A stretch of 64,000 nucleotides of DNA from Branchinecta lynchi (GCA_023053575.1 JAKZAP010000018.1:8556001-8620000); one strand, 5' to 3'. Counted from the stretch's first letter, positions 34,279 to 49,200 are shown. Numbers and translations: made by a program. Notes: a model not told the origin generated them from the letters alone.

Positions 34279-37200
34279 GTAAGCACAGATTTATCTGAAA
34301 GAAGTGCAGCATTTAGACTTGGAGTTTCTATTTCCGAGTTTTCCCACCTATGTCATCCATCGGAGTAACAGCATGGACACAATACGTCTCTTTTTGTTTC
34401 ACTTCACTTTGCAAGCTGTTTCAAAGCCATCCCGAGCCATCCTTCAGTTGACAACCTAATAACGCCATGCAGAAGCTCCTTTTCCCCTAGTCAGAGATAC
34501 CTGTGTTCAAAATGTACTTACTTACTTATACTTGTGTCAGGACGCAAGCTGTGCAGCTCTCCCTGGCGACAGCAGCTGACGGACCAAGGTATGCCATGAA
34601 TCTCGGTCTTCTGTGAATGGTATCGAGATTTGAAGCAAGTAGGGATCCCATCTCCTCCCATGCCGGCGGAAACCTCCGATGGGCTCAAGGTCTTCCTTGA
34701 GGGTGCTCAGCCACGTTTTACGCTGACCTCCCCGGAGTTTCTTCCAACCGGGCATCGGGGTGGCGAGCAGAGCTTTCTTCGCCAGGGTGGAGTCTTCTCT
34801 TCTGCTCACGTGTCCGAACCAGGGCAATCGGTTCAAAATGCACAAAGTGCGTACCTAAAAGAACAAATAATCTGACAGAACCTCCGTCTCCCTATCTCTG
34901 TAATATGACTATGCGGAGTCGAATATTTCCCCATACCCTGGCCGCTATGAACGAGCGGAGGTTACTAGCTTAGTGCCACATCACGTTTCGTTACCTCTAC
35001 AAATAGCTAAATCGCTGTTAAGTCGCTGGTTCTATGGACGCGCTCCGGTCAGCGCGCGGAGTACGCCTCCTCTCCTGCCAGCCTCCATCACTATTTCTTG
35101 TGCGATAAGCAACGGCGCCACGGCGAAGACGGAAGAGGAGTAAACTGGTTTCAATATCAGCTCAAAGCGAGTAAATACATCTAGGTCCGCTCGGTTTGTC
35201 AAGGTTTTCATGGTCGCTGCATACGACTAAAGACAGAAGTTCTATCTGATTATTTGTTCTTGGTGCCTCGAGCGATATTCTAAGCAGCCAAAGAACAAGA
35301 CCAAAGTTTTCGACGATAAATTTTATATTTATTGGACTTTTAAATTGGAATTTTATATTTATGATCCAGACAATTGAATCTTGTAGATTTCTGAGTCTTC
35401 GCCAGACCCCTTTAAGATTTTACTATTTATTCGTAATCAACCTTCTGAATATGTACAAACAAAATGTCATCGTTCTGGAGATTCTTTATAACTTACCCTA
35501 CGACCAAACAACTAATCAAATGAGAAAACCAAGTTCAGATATGGACTCAGCAAGCATGTTTGCTCATATCTCATCTCTAATCGACTTCAAAAAGGTATTG
35601 TAGAAAGGTCAAAATTCCAGAACCAAATTCCTCGTATTTTAGCAGCATTCCCGGCGAACTGCATGTAGAGCGAAAGAGCTAGTGACATTGAGAGCCAAAC
35701 CTTTCGATCCAAATTTCCGGTTTTGGCAAATTTTACCAGCTTCTCCGTGAAGGAAATAAATTTCAAAATTAGATTCAGCGCGTCTCCTTACCCCGACACC
35801 GAATCTCTAATCGACTCAGAAACAACTTTGAGCTTCAACTAAATTTCCAGTTTCGGACGAATTCCGGGTGAATCATTTGTCCGGCAAGAAAACTAAGTTC
35901 AGATATGGATTCAGCGTGCCTCCTTACGCCTTAAACGACTATCTCATTAGTTTATCAAACATGATTTTTACCCTTAATCGAAACCCCCTCCTCTGCTTCT
36001 AAATATACGGCTAAAGGACCCATCTACGAACTTGGCCTGTACTTTGCCAGTGAATCCTCATACGAAGTTTGAACAAGATATCTCGACCCCCTGGCACGAC
36101 CGACTCCATGACTAAACCCCAAAACTACGTATGCTAGTGTAAATAGTCTTTCATTAAACCCAAGAAACACTGGGCATTGTAAAAAGCGACCGCAATCACT
36201 ATCCCTTCGGCGTCCATAGATTAAACAAAGAGTATCGTCAGTTTGTCACCGACGCTGAGCTTTCGCCTGTATGGATAAAGAGGTAGGGTAAGGACTGGTG
36301 TAGGCCACCTGGTTTTTCAGATAATTGGTCGACAAATATTATTAAATTGTTCACCAGACAGTTGTCGAATGCATTATGCCGTCCCGACCCAGTAAACGCC
36401 AGTTGGGACTTTCGAGATGGACTCGACTGATCGCATACACTTTTTGTTTATCTTTACTATGTTCGAAAGCTGCAACAGCATGTCTCCTCACCCTATACCG
36501 ACCATATCATTGGGTTTTAAAACTTCATTATAAATTTTCGGATTCCGGGCGAACTACTTGTCCGGCGATGAGAAAATAATTTTCGTATTCGACTTCAGCA
36601 TGTCTCCTTACCCCTGATTCGAACCTCTAATCAACTTTAGATTCAACTTTTACTTTTTACAAATTTTCCTTTTTTTTCCGGATTCCGGATGAACTTCTTG
36701 TCCGGCGAGAAAATAATTTTCATATTCGGATTCAGCATGTCTCCTTACTCCTGAATCGAAAATATTTCTGTTCGCCCCTTAATTTGAAACACCCCATCTT
36801 CGAACTTGACCCCTTCGAGAGTTACCGTGCTAATAGACGGACGGACAGACAGACGGACGGAAACAAATTTCGAAGTCATAGGTATCCCTCCACTTAGGTT
36901 TTGGGATCCCAAACCGCATCAGGTAACATGTCGATCTAGGGGCGTTTCTGCGATCGAAGATAATAGCCTTTTGGTTTTGAGGAAAAAGAGCTTCTGGTAA
37001 TGACCATGTTCATCATATCAAGAATGGATAAGCCAATAGAAAATCCGTCTTTGATCTCATGCGGCGACTGTGAATACTCCGACAAAACCGAGCTGAGCTA
37101 GAGGTACCAGCTGACCTTTGAGTTTATGCCCGTCTACTTCCCTCTTCGCCGCTGCGCATATCAGAGGAAAAACTGCAGGATGCGCGCTGGCGCACTCTAT

Positions 37201-40200
37201 AGCTCGTCACATGCGACGTCACAGTGATAGACAATCCATCGGCTTTACTTTGGAAATTTCTTCTCCGGGGCTTTACTGCGATATAGCTTTTTATAGAGGT
37301 AACGAATTGTGATGTTCCGCGTAGCTCCTACCCTCCGCTCCTTTGAATCGGGCAGGGCATAGGGATACGCCGACTCCGCATGGTAGTATCACAGATATAG
37401 GAAAACGGAGGTTCGGGTGCTTATTTGTTCTTGACTATATCAATCTGATTCAACTACTATGTTCTGTAGTGTAGAGAACGGGTCATTCTTGGAACACAGA
37501 AAAGCTCGGTCATCAAACCAAACGCCCCGAATGCCAATTGGCACACAAGGCGGACCACACGACTTAATGCCAGGCTTTACCTTCCAGACTTCCAGACATC
37601 TGGGGCTTCTGCACAGGCAAACCAACCTCTTCTAATTTTGCTATTCTTGAATATTTCCTAGATGCCCCCCTTCAAAATATACTTTGCTTTTCAATCACAA
37701 CCGTTAATGACTGTCCCTTTTTTTCCTAAACAAGTTTTGAGGCCCAGTTCATCCAGTCTGAATTTTCGCGTTTTATGTTGATGTTTACTTGTGTATTTTT
37801 TCTTTTTATTCCTAATTTTTTAGGCCCAGTTAGTAATTCAGTCTAAGTTGTCGTGCTTTACAATGGTGTTTACTTGTGTTTTCTTCCTTTTACTCCACTG
37901 TCGCCGTGTGCGTTTGGTGGGTCATAAACTAAGTAAATATTTACTGTGTTAGTCAACGTTCTTATCCGTAGGTCATCAGTTCACCTAAGCGGCTGGAGTT
38001 GCCATCCCCATCATCGTCAAGCGCCTGCGGTATGCGATTCTCTGTGATTCTGTTGGAGGAGGGTCACCGCGCGGAAGTTCTAGGCAAATTGGGCCGAGGT
38101 GCAAATTTGGAACCGACCCAGTACTCCCTGCGTAAGTAATACTCTTGAGTAAGTCCACAACACGCCAGCAAACCTCGGGAAGAACAAGAAATGTCTCCTG
38201 AATGATGACTCAAATCCTGTTGCAACAAACGGCGCCCGATCAAAATGTATAGTAGTCCGAGGCGTAACTAGCCAAAATATTTGGGGAGGGGGAAATGTAT
38301 TTACATTTGCGACTGTTTGCAGAAAAAACTACTGTTTTTAAGAAAAAACGACTATTTTTACGAAAAATCCACTGATTTTAAGAAAAACTGACTGTTTCAA
38401 GAACAAATCGACTGTATCCAAGAAAAACATGACCAAAGGTTTCGATGGGATCCCAAAAATTTTAATATTTGCTCCCGACAATTCGGTCTTGTAGATCTTC
38501 GGTCTTCAACAGACTTTTTAAGCAGTTATACTTTTAACAGGCCAATGGTAATAGTCGGAGAAGACCAAGTTCGTATTTGACAGTGCAAACCGGATACGCC
38601 AGCTGAATTTCAACAAGTTCAGATAAACTCAGATGTCCGTTTTGCGCTGTCAAATATTCAAATATGGATTCAGCAAATGGTTTACCCTATAGCCTACGTC
38701 GTATCTCCTTCCTTCCTTACTTCTGCCCAACTTTCGGTTTCGGCCGGGTTCCGGATAAACCACTTGTCTGGCAAAAAACTAAAGCTCAAACACGAATTCA
38801 GCATGTCTCCTTACCCCTACATCCAACCTCTAATCAACTTCAGATTAAACTTTTACTTTTAAAAAATGTTCCGGTTTTAGCCGGATTCCGAGCGATCTAT
38901 GCATCCGGTGAGAAAATGATTTTCATATGGGAATTTAGCATGCCTTCTTACTCGCAAATCGAACATCTTATCAAATTTAAATAAAACTTACTTTTAACAA
39001 ATTCTCCGGTTTTGGCCGGATTCCGGCCGAACTAATTGTCCAGCGAGAAAATAAATTTGCACTTCTCCTTGTCCCTAAATCGAACCTCTAATCAACTTCA
39101 TATTAAACTTTTACTTTTCACAAATTTTCCGGTTTTTGCCGGATTCCGGGTGAACTATTTGTCCGGCGAGAAAATAAGTTTCATATTCGAATTCAACATG
39201 TCTCCTTACCCCTAAATCAACTATCTCAATAGCTTTCAAAAAATATTTTGTGTGCCCCTTAATTTGAAACCCTTCCCCCACCCTCAAATGTAGGGCTACA
39301 GAGCCCATCTTCGAAATTGACCTATACTTTGACCCAAACAATCCTCCCACCAAGTTTCATCAAAATATCTCAATCCCTTCGAGAGTTATCGTGCAACAGA
39401 CGGACAGAGGACAACTTTTGCGATGTCATCGGTAAGCCCTCCACTTACGTTTTGGGATCCCAAAAAAACACTGTTTTTACGAAAAATCGCGAATCTTTTT
39501 TTTTCTACTGACTGTCCGACGACATTGGGGGGAGGCGCCCCCCTCCCCCCCCCCATACGTGACGCCCCCGGTAGTAGTACGGAATAATTTCATTTAACGT
39601 GCCTCAGACTTTGCTAATCCAGTATCACGTCTTGCTATAGTAGCATCCAATTTTGCTATAGAAGCATGCAGTAGCAACAGTTACCACTGCAAGCTACGGA
39701 AACTTACTGCTTCGTGCAACTAATTAATTTTAATTTATTTTTAATTTATTTAATAATAAAGCAAAACATATCTCTCGTGGGCAGGGCCCAAATACGATGT
39801 TTTTGTAGTCATAAATAAAGTCATAAATAAGATAAAATAAATTGTCAACAAATAATTTAAAAGTAAAAAAAAAGGTAACAAGGTAGAACAATGCTAAAGA
39901 GCATTGTACTGCTTTACGAAGCTCGGCACAAAGCTTCTACTGTAGCGCATAGTGTTTGTGTTAGTGCACTAATTCTCGAAGCATCCTTTCAGCACAATAT
40001 CTAATTAGTGCACTAATTCTCGAAGCATCCTTTCAACACAGTATCTCGTGGACAAACGCCTTTACTTGAATTTCAGCGCCAATAGTTTCATGAAGAATCC
40101 CAAAATGTGTCACGATGAGTGCTGCTACGTCCTTCCTTTCAGATCCCCCGGAGGGTAGAAAATTCGTTCAAGTTTCTTGCGGCCAACATCACTTCATCTT

Positions 40201-43200
40201 GCTCGACGATAGTGGAGACATCTGGACCTACGGGTGCAATAAGCACGGACAGAGAGGCGTTCAAGGCGATCACCAGAAGCTATCAAAGCTGAAACTCGAC
40301 ATCAAGGATACTGTAGTTGATGTAAAGTGTGGATGGACGTTTGGTGCGCTTTTAACGAGTAAGTTAGATACAAATAATAAGATAACATATAAAATAATAA
40401 TAATAAATGCAGAAAAGCTGCCCACTGCCTCCTACAGAAAATTCGTCTCCATAGTATATATTTAACAAGACCAAAGGTGTCGATGGGATCGCAAAAATCT
40501 AATATTTGATTCAGACAATCGGGTATGGTCTTCGCCAGATACAGTCTTTGCCAGGCTAAAGATCAGAAAAAAACAAGTTCAGATATACCTCTATAGGCCA
40601 TATCTATTTTGACGATACTGACCGAGACTTCCTGCTTTACTTCTGCCGAGTTTCCGGTTTCGCCCGAAAGTCCAGCAAAAAAAGAAAATTCAGAAACAAA
40701 TCCAGCGTATCCCCTTATCCCTATAAGAACATCTAATCAACTTTGAATAAAAGTTTGACTTAAAAAAAATTCCGGTTACAACCTGATTCCGGACTATTTA
40801 TAGGTCCGGGTAAAAAATGATTGCCATATACAGACTCAGCTTCTCTTCTTACCCCTTAACCTGTCATCTAATCGAACTTTTGCTTCTAACAAATTTTCCG
40901 ATTTTGACCGGATTTCGGGCGAACTAGTTGTCCGGCGAGAAAATGATTTTCACCATCGTGTTCAGCATGTTTTTTTACCCCTTAATCGAACCTTTAATCA
41001 ACTTCAAATGAAACTTTTACGAACTACTAGTTCGACGAGAAAATGGTTTTCACCACCGCGTTCAGAATATCTTCTTACCTCTAAATCGACCACTTAATCA
41101 ACTTCAGATAAATCTTTTACTTTTAACCATTTTTCCGGTTTTTGCCGGATTCCGGACGAACTACTTGTCCCGGCGAGAAGACAGTTTTCACAATCGTGCT
41201 CAGCATGCCTTCTTACCCCATAATCGATTATCACATTAGCTGTTTAAAAATATCTTGTTTGTCCCTTAACTTGAACCCCCTCCCCCACTCCTAAATGCAG
41301 AGCTACATAGCCCATCTTTGAACTTGACCTTACCCTTGATCCAATGAATCCTCCTACCAAGTTTCATCAAAATATATCATTCCCTTCGAGAGTTATCGTG
41401 CTCACAGACAGACGGACAGACAGACATTTGTGCGGTGTCATAGGTATCCCTCCACTTACGATTTGGGATCCCCAAAACCGAATTTTTCAGTTGAAAAATA
41501 CAATCGAATATTCGCAAAATTGAAATATTATAGACCTTTAGATAACTTTGAATATTTCGAAACATTGAAATATTTCGCAAAATTGAAAAATACGGAAAGA
41601 TTGAAAAATATGGCGAGTTTTCGCAATTGTCGCAAGAAAAATGCAATTTTCGCTGCAATTTTCGGGATTTTCCGCCCCCTCACTACGCAATAATGTCCAA
41701 ACACGGCATACAACAATCATGTCTAACAGATTCGTACGAAGGCGATTCTTTGTAGCATTGATGGAAAACTATGGATGAGTCAAGTTAGTCAAGGGTTGCA
41801 TTGCCTTAAAGGCAATTACGGTGTAATTTAGATAGGCTACGAAGGATACGTATGATAGGAAACGAAAGAGTTTTTTTTTATTTGTAACTGGTTATTATAT
41901 TTTATTTGATTACTAGGTTAGAACAAGAGCTGAAAGATCATATGGCACTAGTCGGCAGTTAGCATGTAGCCCCCCCCCCCTCCCCCCCCCCCAGTGATCA
42001 GACCCACTCCGGTCTTGAAACTAAACATTTGAAACACTCTTTCTTGCCACTTGTCAAGTTTCATACACGTCCGATCACCCGTTCCGAAGTTATGAATGTC
42101 ACCAGATTCCGGATTCTCCATCCCTCTACTCCCCGCACAATGACTGGATCGGGGAAGGGACTATTTTCAATTCAGTTTGTTTGAGTCCCTAATAGGCCTT
42201 CCAAGTTTCATGGTCCTAGCGTATCTGGAAGCACCCTAGTTCGAGGTCACCGGAATTCCGGTAACCCCCCTCCAACTTCCCCCACCGTGACACGATCCGG
42301 TCTTTTTTTTGTCTGGAATGTATCTAGGGTTTACGCTTGTTCTTCCAACCAGATCCCTCGGCTTTAAGCGATTCACGAGATTTTCGATGCTCTTCCAGCC
42401 CCCCCCCCCCCCCCCAGTGCTCAGGTCCGGTCCAGACTTGAAACTGAACCTCCGACACACTTGTTCTTAGTACCAAGTTCCATGCACGTCCGATCACCCG
42501 TTTCAAATCGATGAATATCACTAGATTCCAGATTCCCCACCCCTCTACTCTCCCCATGATGATCGGATCGGGGAAGGCACTATTTTCAAGTCAATATGGT
42601 AGAATCCCCAAAATACCTGCCAAGTTTCATGGTCCTAGCACATCTGGAAGTACCCTAATTCGAGATCACCGGAATTCCGGTAAACCCCCTCCAACTCCCC
42701 CCACTGTGACACGATACAGTCCTGTTTTGTCAGTAATGTATCTAAGGTTTAAGCTTGTTCTTCCCACCAAGTTCCATCCGGTACCTCAACTCTAAGCTTT
42801 TCAGAAGATTTCCGGTGCCCCCTTCCAGTCCCCCCCAGTTATTGTATCTGGTCCTGATTTGAAAAGGAACAACTGAGGCACCTGTGTTTGACACTTGTCA
42901 AGTTTCATGCACTTCCGTTTACTCGTTCCAAAGTTATGCATGTTACTAATTTCTGGATTCCCTATTCCTCGACTCCCTCTACGATGGTCGGATCGGGGAA
43001 ACGACTATTCTCAAGGCTGTATATTCGGGTCCCTGATATGCCTACCAAATTTCACCTTCCTGGTCCCGAATCCGCAGGATCACCGAACTCCGACCCCTCC
43101 CCAACTCCCCCACAGTGCCCGAATCAGGTCCGGTTATGTCATGTCAACGATGTATCTAGTAGTGTTGGGCGATATTCGATATCGATAACGATATATCGAT

Positions 43201-46200
43201 ATATCGGACCAAATATCGATATCGAATATCGAAACGTAAATATCGATATCGAAAACGATATTTTTTCACTCATAATTATTGTAAATAATCCAACATAACC
43301 TACATTTACATATCCGAAATTGGAGCAATATATTTTCCGTAATTCAGTTCTTATTTATCCGGAGTTTGAGATAATGCAAGATGCTATTTAATGACAGTTT
43401 CGTTAGTAAATTTGGGCGAAAGGAGACATATCCTATAGCGAAACATACTAAAGAAATATCGATATCGAAAGTGAAAATATCGATATATCGAAAAATCCAA
43501 ATATCGCCCAACACTAGTATCTAGGACTTGCGCGTGTACTTTCTCTTCCCAGCAAGTTTCGTCCCGATCCCTCCACTGACCACTCTAAGCGTTTCGCAGG
43601 ATTTCCGGATCCCCCCAAAATCACCGGATCCGGTCCGAATTTTAAGCGGGTCTTCTGAGGCACGAGATCTTTCCAAATATCAAATTTCATTAAGATCCGA
43701 TCACCCGTTCAAAAGTAGAAAATACCAGATTCCCCCTCCCTCCACGATGCTCGGACCGGGGAACTGACTATTTCCAACTTATATCATTTGTGTTCCCTGA
43801 TATACCTGACAAGTTTCATCGTCTAGCTTAGTGTCCGAACTAGCAGGACCTGGACCGACCGTCAGACCGGCTACCGGACACAAATAACTTGGTCGAAGGG
43901 CAAGTTGCCAAGGACAGTGCTCACTAGCGACTGTACGGACGAGTTTTAGAGCTAGCAACCCTTTGCCAACTCAAAGACTGTTCTAAGGCCGCCCGAACCT
44001 CCAACAATAAGCCCTAAACAGAGGGTGGTTAATACACTTACTATATTCAAAAAAGAGCTTCTTATTTAAAATTGTACACTTCTGGACTTAATACTAATTG
44101 TCGCAGAACTCGAAAAGTAGACCCACATTAACTTCAAAACAATGTAACAATTTATCTATTACACTTAAATACGAAAATACTTCAATTACTGATAGTAATA
44201 TAAAAGAAGATAATTTCGCACGGAATACTTTTCTATAAACTATTATGTTCAACACATAAGAACTTTAGTTCCGTTGATTAATGAAACGTTGGTAATTCGA
44301 GTTCTGTGACACAAGTGCCATGCAAAACAGGATCGGCAGGGGAGGCGCCGCGGTTTCATATCCGGAAGACCGAAATTCTGATTGAACTTGACGATCATCA
44401 GAAATAACCAACCTTTAACTCCTCTGTCGATTAAGCTTAGCAGAAAGGATGTTTGGCATATTAAGGGAGTTTCTCACTTAAAATAAGAGCTGAATGCTCA
44501 TATGGCACTTGTAAGAACAGTTAGCATGTTTGTCAGAGACGGTTTGCAGTTGTCAAGGCTGCATCTCTGTCCCGATACTCATTTCATTAGAAAATCTTCA
44601 TTAGAATATGAAATGGTTATTCCACTCACTGATAACTGTTTCTCCCACAACGATGATCGGATCGGGGGAGGGACGATTGGACTCTGTCCAATCGGATAGA
44701 ATCCCTAACATTCCTGCCAAGTTTCATGGTCATAGCAAATTTGGAAGTACCCCAGATCGTGATGACCAGAATTGTGGAAAACCCTCTCAAACTCCCCCAA
44801 CTGTGACATGATTTGTTTCTGTTTTGTCAATGTTGTCTGGTATTGTCTCTATGGCTTATGCTTGTTCTTTCCTCCCGATCTCTTGACTCTAAGCGTTTCA
44901 CGAGATTTCCGGCACCAGCTCCCCCCCCCTCTCCCCGTTTATCGGATTCGTTACGGACTTGATTTTGATCATCTGAGATTGTTCTTGACACTTGTCAAGT
45001 TTCATTCACGTCCGACCACCCGTTCTAAAGTTATGCATGTCACTAGATCCTGGATTCCCCATCCCTCCACTCCACCGAACATCACTGTATCGGGGAAGGA
45101 ACTATTTTCAAGTTGACCTGGGAGAGCACCTAATATGTCTGCCACATTACATGGTCCTGGTACATCTGGAAGTACCCTAACTAGTGATCACCGCGGAAAT
45201 CCAGGAAACCCCCTCCGACACCCTCCACTGCGATACGATCCGGTCCTATTTTGTCAATAAAGTATCTAGGGTTAATGCTCGTTCTTCCCTTCAAGTTCCA
45301 TCCCGATCCCTCAACCCTAAGCGTTTCACACGATTCCCCCCCCCCGTCTTTACCCCGCACCCCCAGTTATCGGATTCGGGCCAGATTTGAAATTGAAAAT
45401 CTGAGACACTTGTTCTTCACACTTGCCAAGTTTCATGCATGTCCGATTACCCATTCCAGAGTTATGTATGTTTCCAGTTTCCAGACTCCCTATCCTTCCA
45501 CTCCCCCCGCGATGGCTGTATCGGGGAAGTGATTATTTCCAAGTTAATCTGGTCGATTCCCATATGCCTTCCAAGTTTTATTGTCCTAGCTTATAAGGAA
45601 GCGTTTCAGGAGATTTCCGGTGCCCCCTCCAGCCCCCCCCCCCACAGGTACCGAATCTGGTCCGTATTTGAAACTGAATATCCGAAACACTTGTTCTTGA
45701 CACATGTCAAGTTTCATGCATGTCCGATTACCCTTTCCAAAGTCATGCATGTTAGTAGTTTCCGGATTTCCCATCCGTCCACTCCCCCCACTATGACCGG
45801 ATCTGGAAAATGATTATTTCCAAGTTAATCTGGTCGGTTCCCTGATATGCCTGCCAAGTTTCATTGTCCTAGCATATGTGGAAGCAACAAATCTCGTGAA
45901 ATGCTCCGGAAACTGGAAACATACATAACTCTGGAACGGGTAATCGGACGTGCACGAAACTTGGCAAGTGTGAAGAACAAGTGTCTCAGATTTTCAATTT
46001 CAAATCTGGCCCGAATCCGATAACTGGGGGTGGGGGTAAAGAGGGGGGGGGGGGCCGGAAATGGTGTGAAACGCTTAGGGTCGAGGGATCGGGATGGAAC
46101 TTCAAGGGAAGAACGAGCATTAACCCTAGATACTTTATTGACAAAATAGGACCGGATCGTGTCACAGTGGAGGGTGTCGGAGGGGGTTTCCTGGATTTTC

Positions 46201-49200
46201 GCGGTGATCACTAGTTCGGATAAAAAAGGCAGCTTTCGTCTCTGATTAGTTCATGCATTCCTTCGAATCAGTCATTTATTAATGATGCGAGAGACGGGGG
46301 TTAATTGTGAAAAGACTCCCAATGGGAAGACAACATTTGGAGCAAAAGCAGGAAAACAACTTTAAAAGGAAGATCGAAACTATGCGGGCTGATAATAGTG
46401 CTTGTTACTGTAAAGGGAAATAATATAATAGTATCGGCTTTCAGTTCCCCTTTCATAACGGGGCTTTGGATCGGCTGTGGCGATGGAAGGAAGTGAAAAG
46501 AAAAAAATTAACTCTTCCAGGTGGCGGTCATGTTTACACATGGGGAAGGAATACTTATGGACAACTTGGCAGGCAGACTGAAAGTTCGGTAGATGGAGAC
46601 GTGAAGCAAGTAGAGATCAAAAGTGTGAAGAAAATAGCCGCCGGATCAGAGCACTGCCTAGCCATGACAGGTAAACCTAACATTACCGGCATCCGGCCGT
46701 CAAACTGTAAAAAGTTTCTCCGAGTAAGGATTAAAGTTAACTGCATTATTTATTTGCTACTGGGATTAATCTTATCTCTACTGGGATAAGATTAATCCGA
46801 ATTAGAGACAAGATTAATCCCAGTAGTAAATACTGCAAGATTTTTTTACAGTGCATAATAGTTGGTACTGTTGCACCATGCACTACGGTCAACCCCATTG
46901 GAAAGCTCAAAGAGGCTCGAGAGTATTTTCCTATTTCTTCGATTGCCTGCTTATACTAGCCTACAGCTGAAATCCGCTTTTTATCTTTTCCCCCATAGCC
47001 CAAACCTTTTTTGTCGCCAGCCACTCTAGCATTTTTGTTGCCCCTCGTTCTTGTGCATGAGCCTTGGCAACAGGGAGGATGTAGACACGTAACGTGAGCC
47101 ACACTGTCAAAAGTATCATAACAGATAACATAAGGATGCGCCGTTTCAACAGATAATGCGTAATAGATAACACTTCCGATGTTTTCTGTTGTGTTTCAAA
47201 ATGTTATACGTATATTCAAACAATGTTTACAACGGATACGTCAGCTCCGATTCTTCATCAGCGATATTTCGGCCCTTCTTTGCAAGGGTCCTCGTCAGGC
47301 TGTCAATCTTCTGGATCAACGTCGGAATAGGGGTGACCATAAGGAAGAGCCAGAAAAACCGCAAAAAAGCATCTGCTGAGTTCTACGATGATAAAGAATA
47401 AAGTCCGTAGACGCATTTTTGGCTGTTTTTAGGCCCTACCTAACAACGCTTATTATGCATAACGTTTTCAAACACAACAAATAGCATCCCAAGTGTTATC
47501 TCTTACACATTAGGCGTATTCTCGCCGTTCCCCGAGGACTCCTCGGGGAATCGAAGGGAACGGCGAGAATAGAGGGAGTCACTCCACGCGGACTCCGCGT
47601 ACAGAAACAGCGAGAACACGGGGAATGCTTCCAAAATTGATTTCGTTCGAATAAGAAATAGGCAGTTGACGAAATTAGCCTGGATCCACTTTGTTTTGGG
47701 TTTTTTTTATTCTGATTATTTTTAATTAATTTTACATTGCACCAATAGCAGCAAAATTGACTCCCCTCCGAATCTGAAAGGGAGTCCTTTTTTATGACGG
47801 GGATGATAATCGGAGCATTTCCCGTCCGTGGGGACTCGCGAGAATACACCTATTGTGTGTTGAAACCGCGCATCCTTGTGTTATCTCTTATGAAACTTAT
47901 GACAGTGCAATCCAAGATACCCTTTCGGATCCGTCTCCGGAGGACATACTGAGTTACATGCTCGATGCATTTGAACTCGCAAGAGGCTTATTATGCATAA
48001 CGTTTTCAAACACAACAAATAACATCCCAAGTGTTATCTCTTATAAATTAGGCGTATTCTCGCCGTTCCCCGAGGACTCCTCGGGGAATCAAAGGGAACG
48101 GCGAGAATAGAGGGAGTCACTCCACGCGGACTCCGCGTACAGAAACAGCGAGAACACGGGGAATGCTTCCAAAATTGATTTCGTTCGAATAAGAAATAGG
48201 CAGTTGACGAAATTAGCCTGGATCCACTTTGTTTTGGTTTTTTTTTATTCTGATTATTTTTAATTAATTTTACATTGCACCAATACCAGCAAAATTGACT
48301 CCCCTCCGAATCTGAGAGGGAGTCCTTTTTTATGACGGGGATGATAATCGGAGCATCCGTGGGGACTCGCGAGAATACACCTATTGTGTGTTGAAACCGC
48401 GCATCCTTGTGTTATCTGTTATGAAACTTATGACAGTGCAATCCAAGATACCCTTTCGGATCCGTCTCCGGAGGACATACTGAGTTACATGCTCGATGCA
48501 TTTGAACTCGCAAGAGCAAAGGACAGCAGGGTTTGTGATTCGTCGTGGGTCTTGAAGGAACAGTAAACTTGACTCAAACTTGACCCGGGGAGCTAGCTGA
48601 AATATCAAGAATGTACCCTGAGTCGATATTGAGAGTAAGAAAAATTCTCGTTACGACCATTGCAGTTTTCGGCAGTTTCCGAGAATTCGACTTTTGAGTT
48701 AGTAGAAAAAAAGCAAAAGGTTTGTGTGCCGGGAGTAGGAATCGAACGCACGACCTCTTGACTACTACCCCGATACTATGGCCGAAACACGGCCAAAGGC
48801 GAACTTTTACAGTGCATAAGTGCATAATTACAGTGCATAAGGGGCAAGGGCCTGCCAGCTAGCTTTCGGAACACTAAGGAGGGGTTCGAGATAACAAAGA
48901 AGGGGAGTCCTGTCGACAATAAGTCCCTGTATCTTTATCTAAGCCACCCAGGTCGGTTTGATGGCCGAAAGTTGCGTAGTCAAGTTGTCTGTGCCTTTAA
49001 GCGTTCGTGCGTGGCAACTAAGTTACCAGGTATAGGGGAAAGATGGTTCTACGCATGCTCGTGCAGATGACGGCACAAGTATGTCTCCCAGCGACTGGGC
49101 TTTGCTCACGGCATCTCAATCGTCATAACAAGCGAAATAGGAGAACTGAGGCGCGAGGAGAATAGAGATAAAAAACGGTACTATTGAAAAAAAATGGCAT

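Noticed and set aside
34003..34368. ATG-led frame through SERGEF exon A as a stand-alone protein
   Set aside because: It reads past the GTAAGC donor into intron; RCC1 similarity stops exactly at the splice site.
40115..40465. ATG at 40115 as a gene start
   Set aside because: The Met lies upstream of the CCTTTCAG acceptor in intron, and the exon continues an RCC1 propeller begun upstream.
48728..48800. Functional tRNA gene
   Set aside because: The acceptor stem and D-arm do not pair well and the unit has a long unrelated tail; SINE-derived is more likely.
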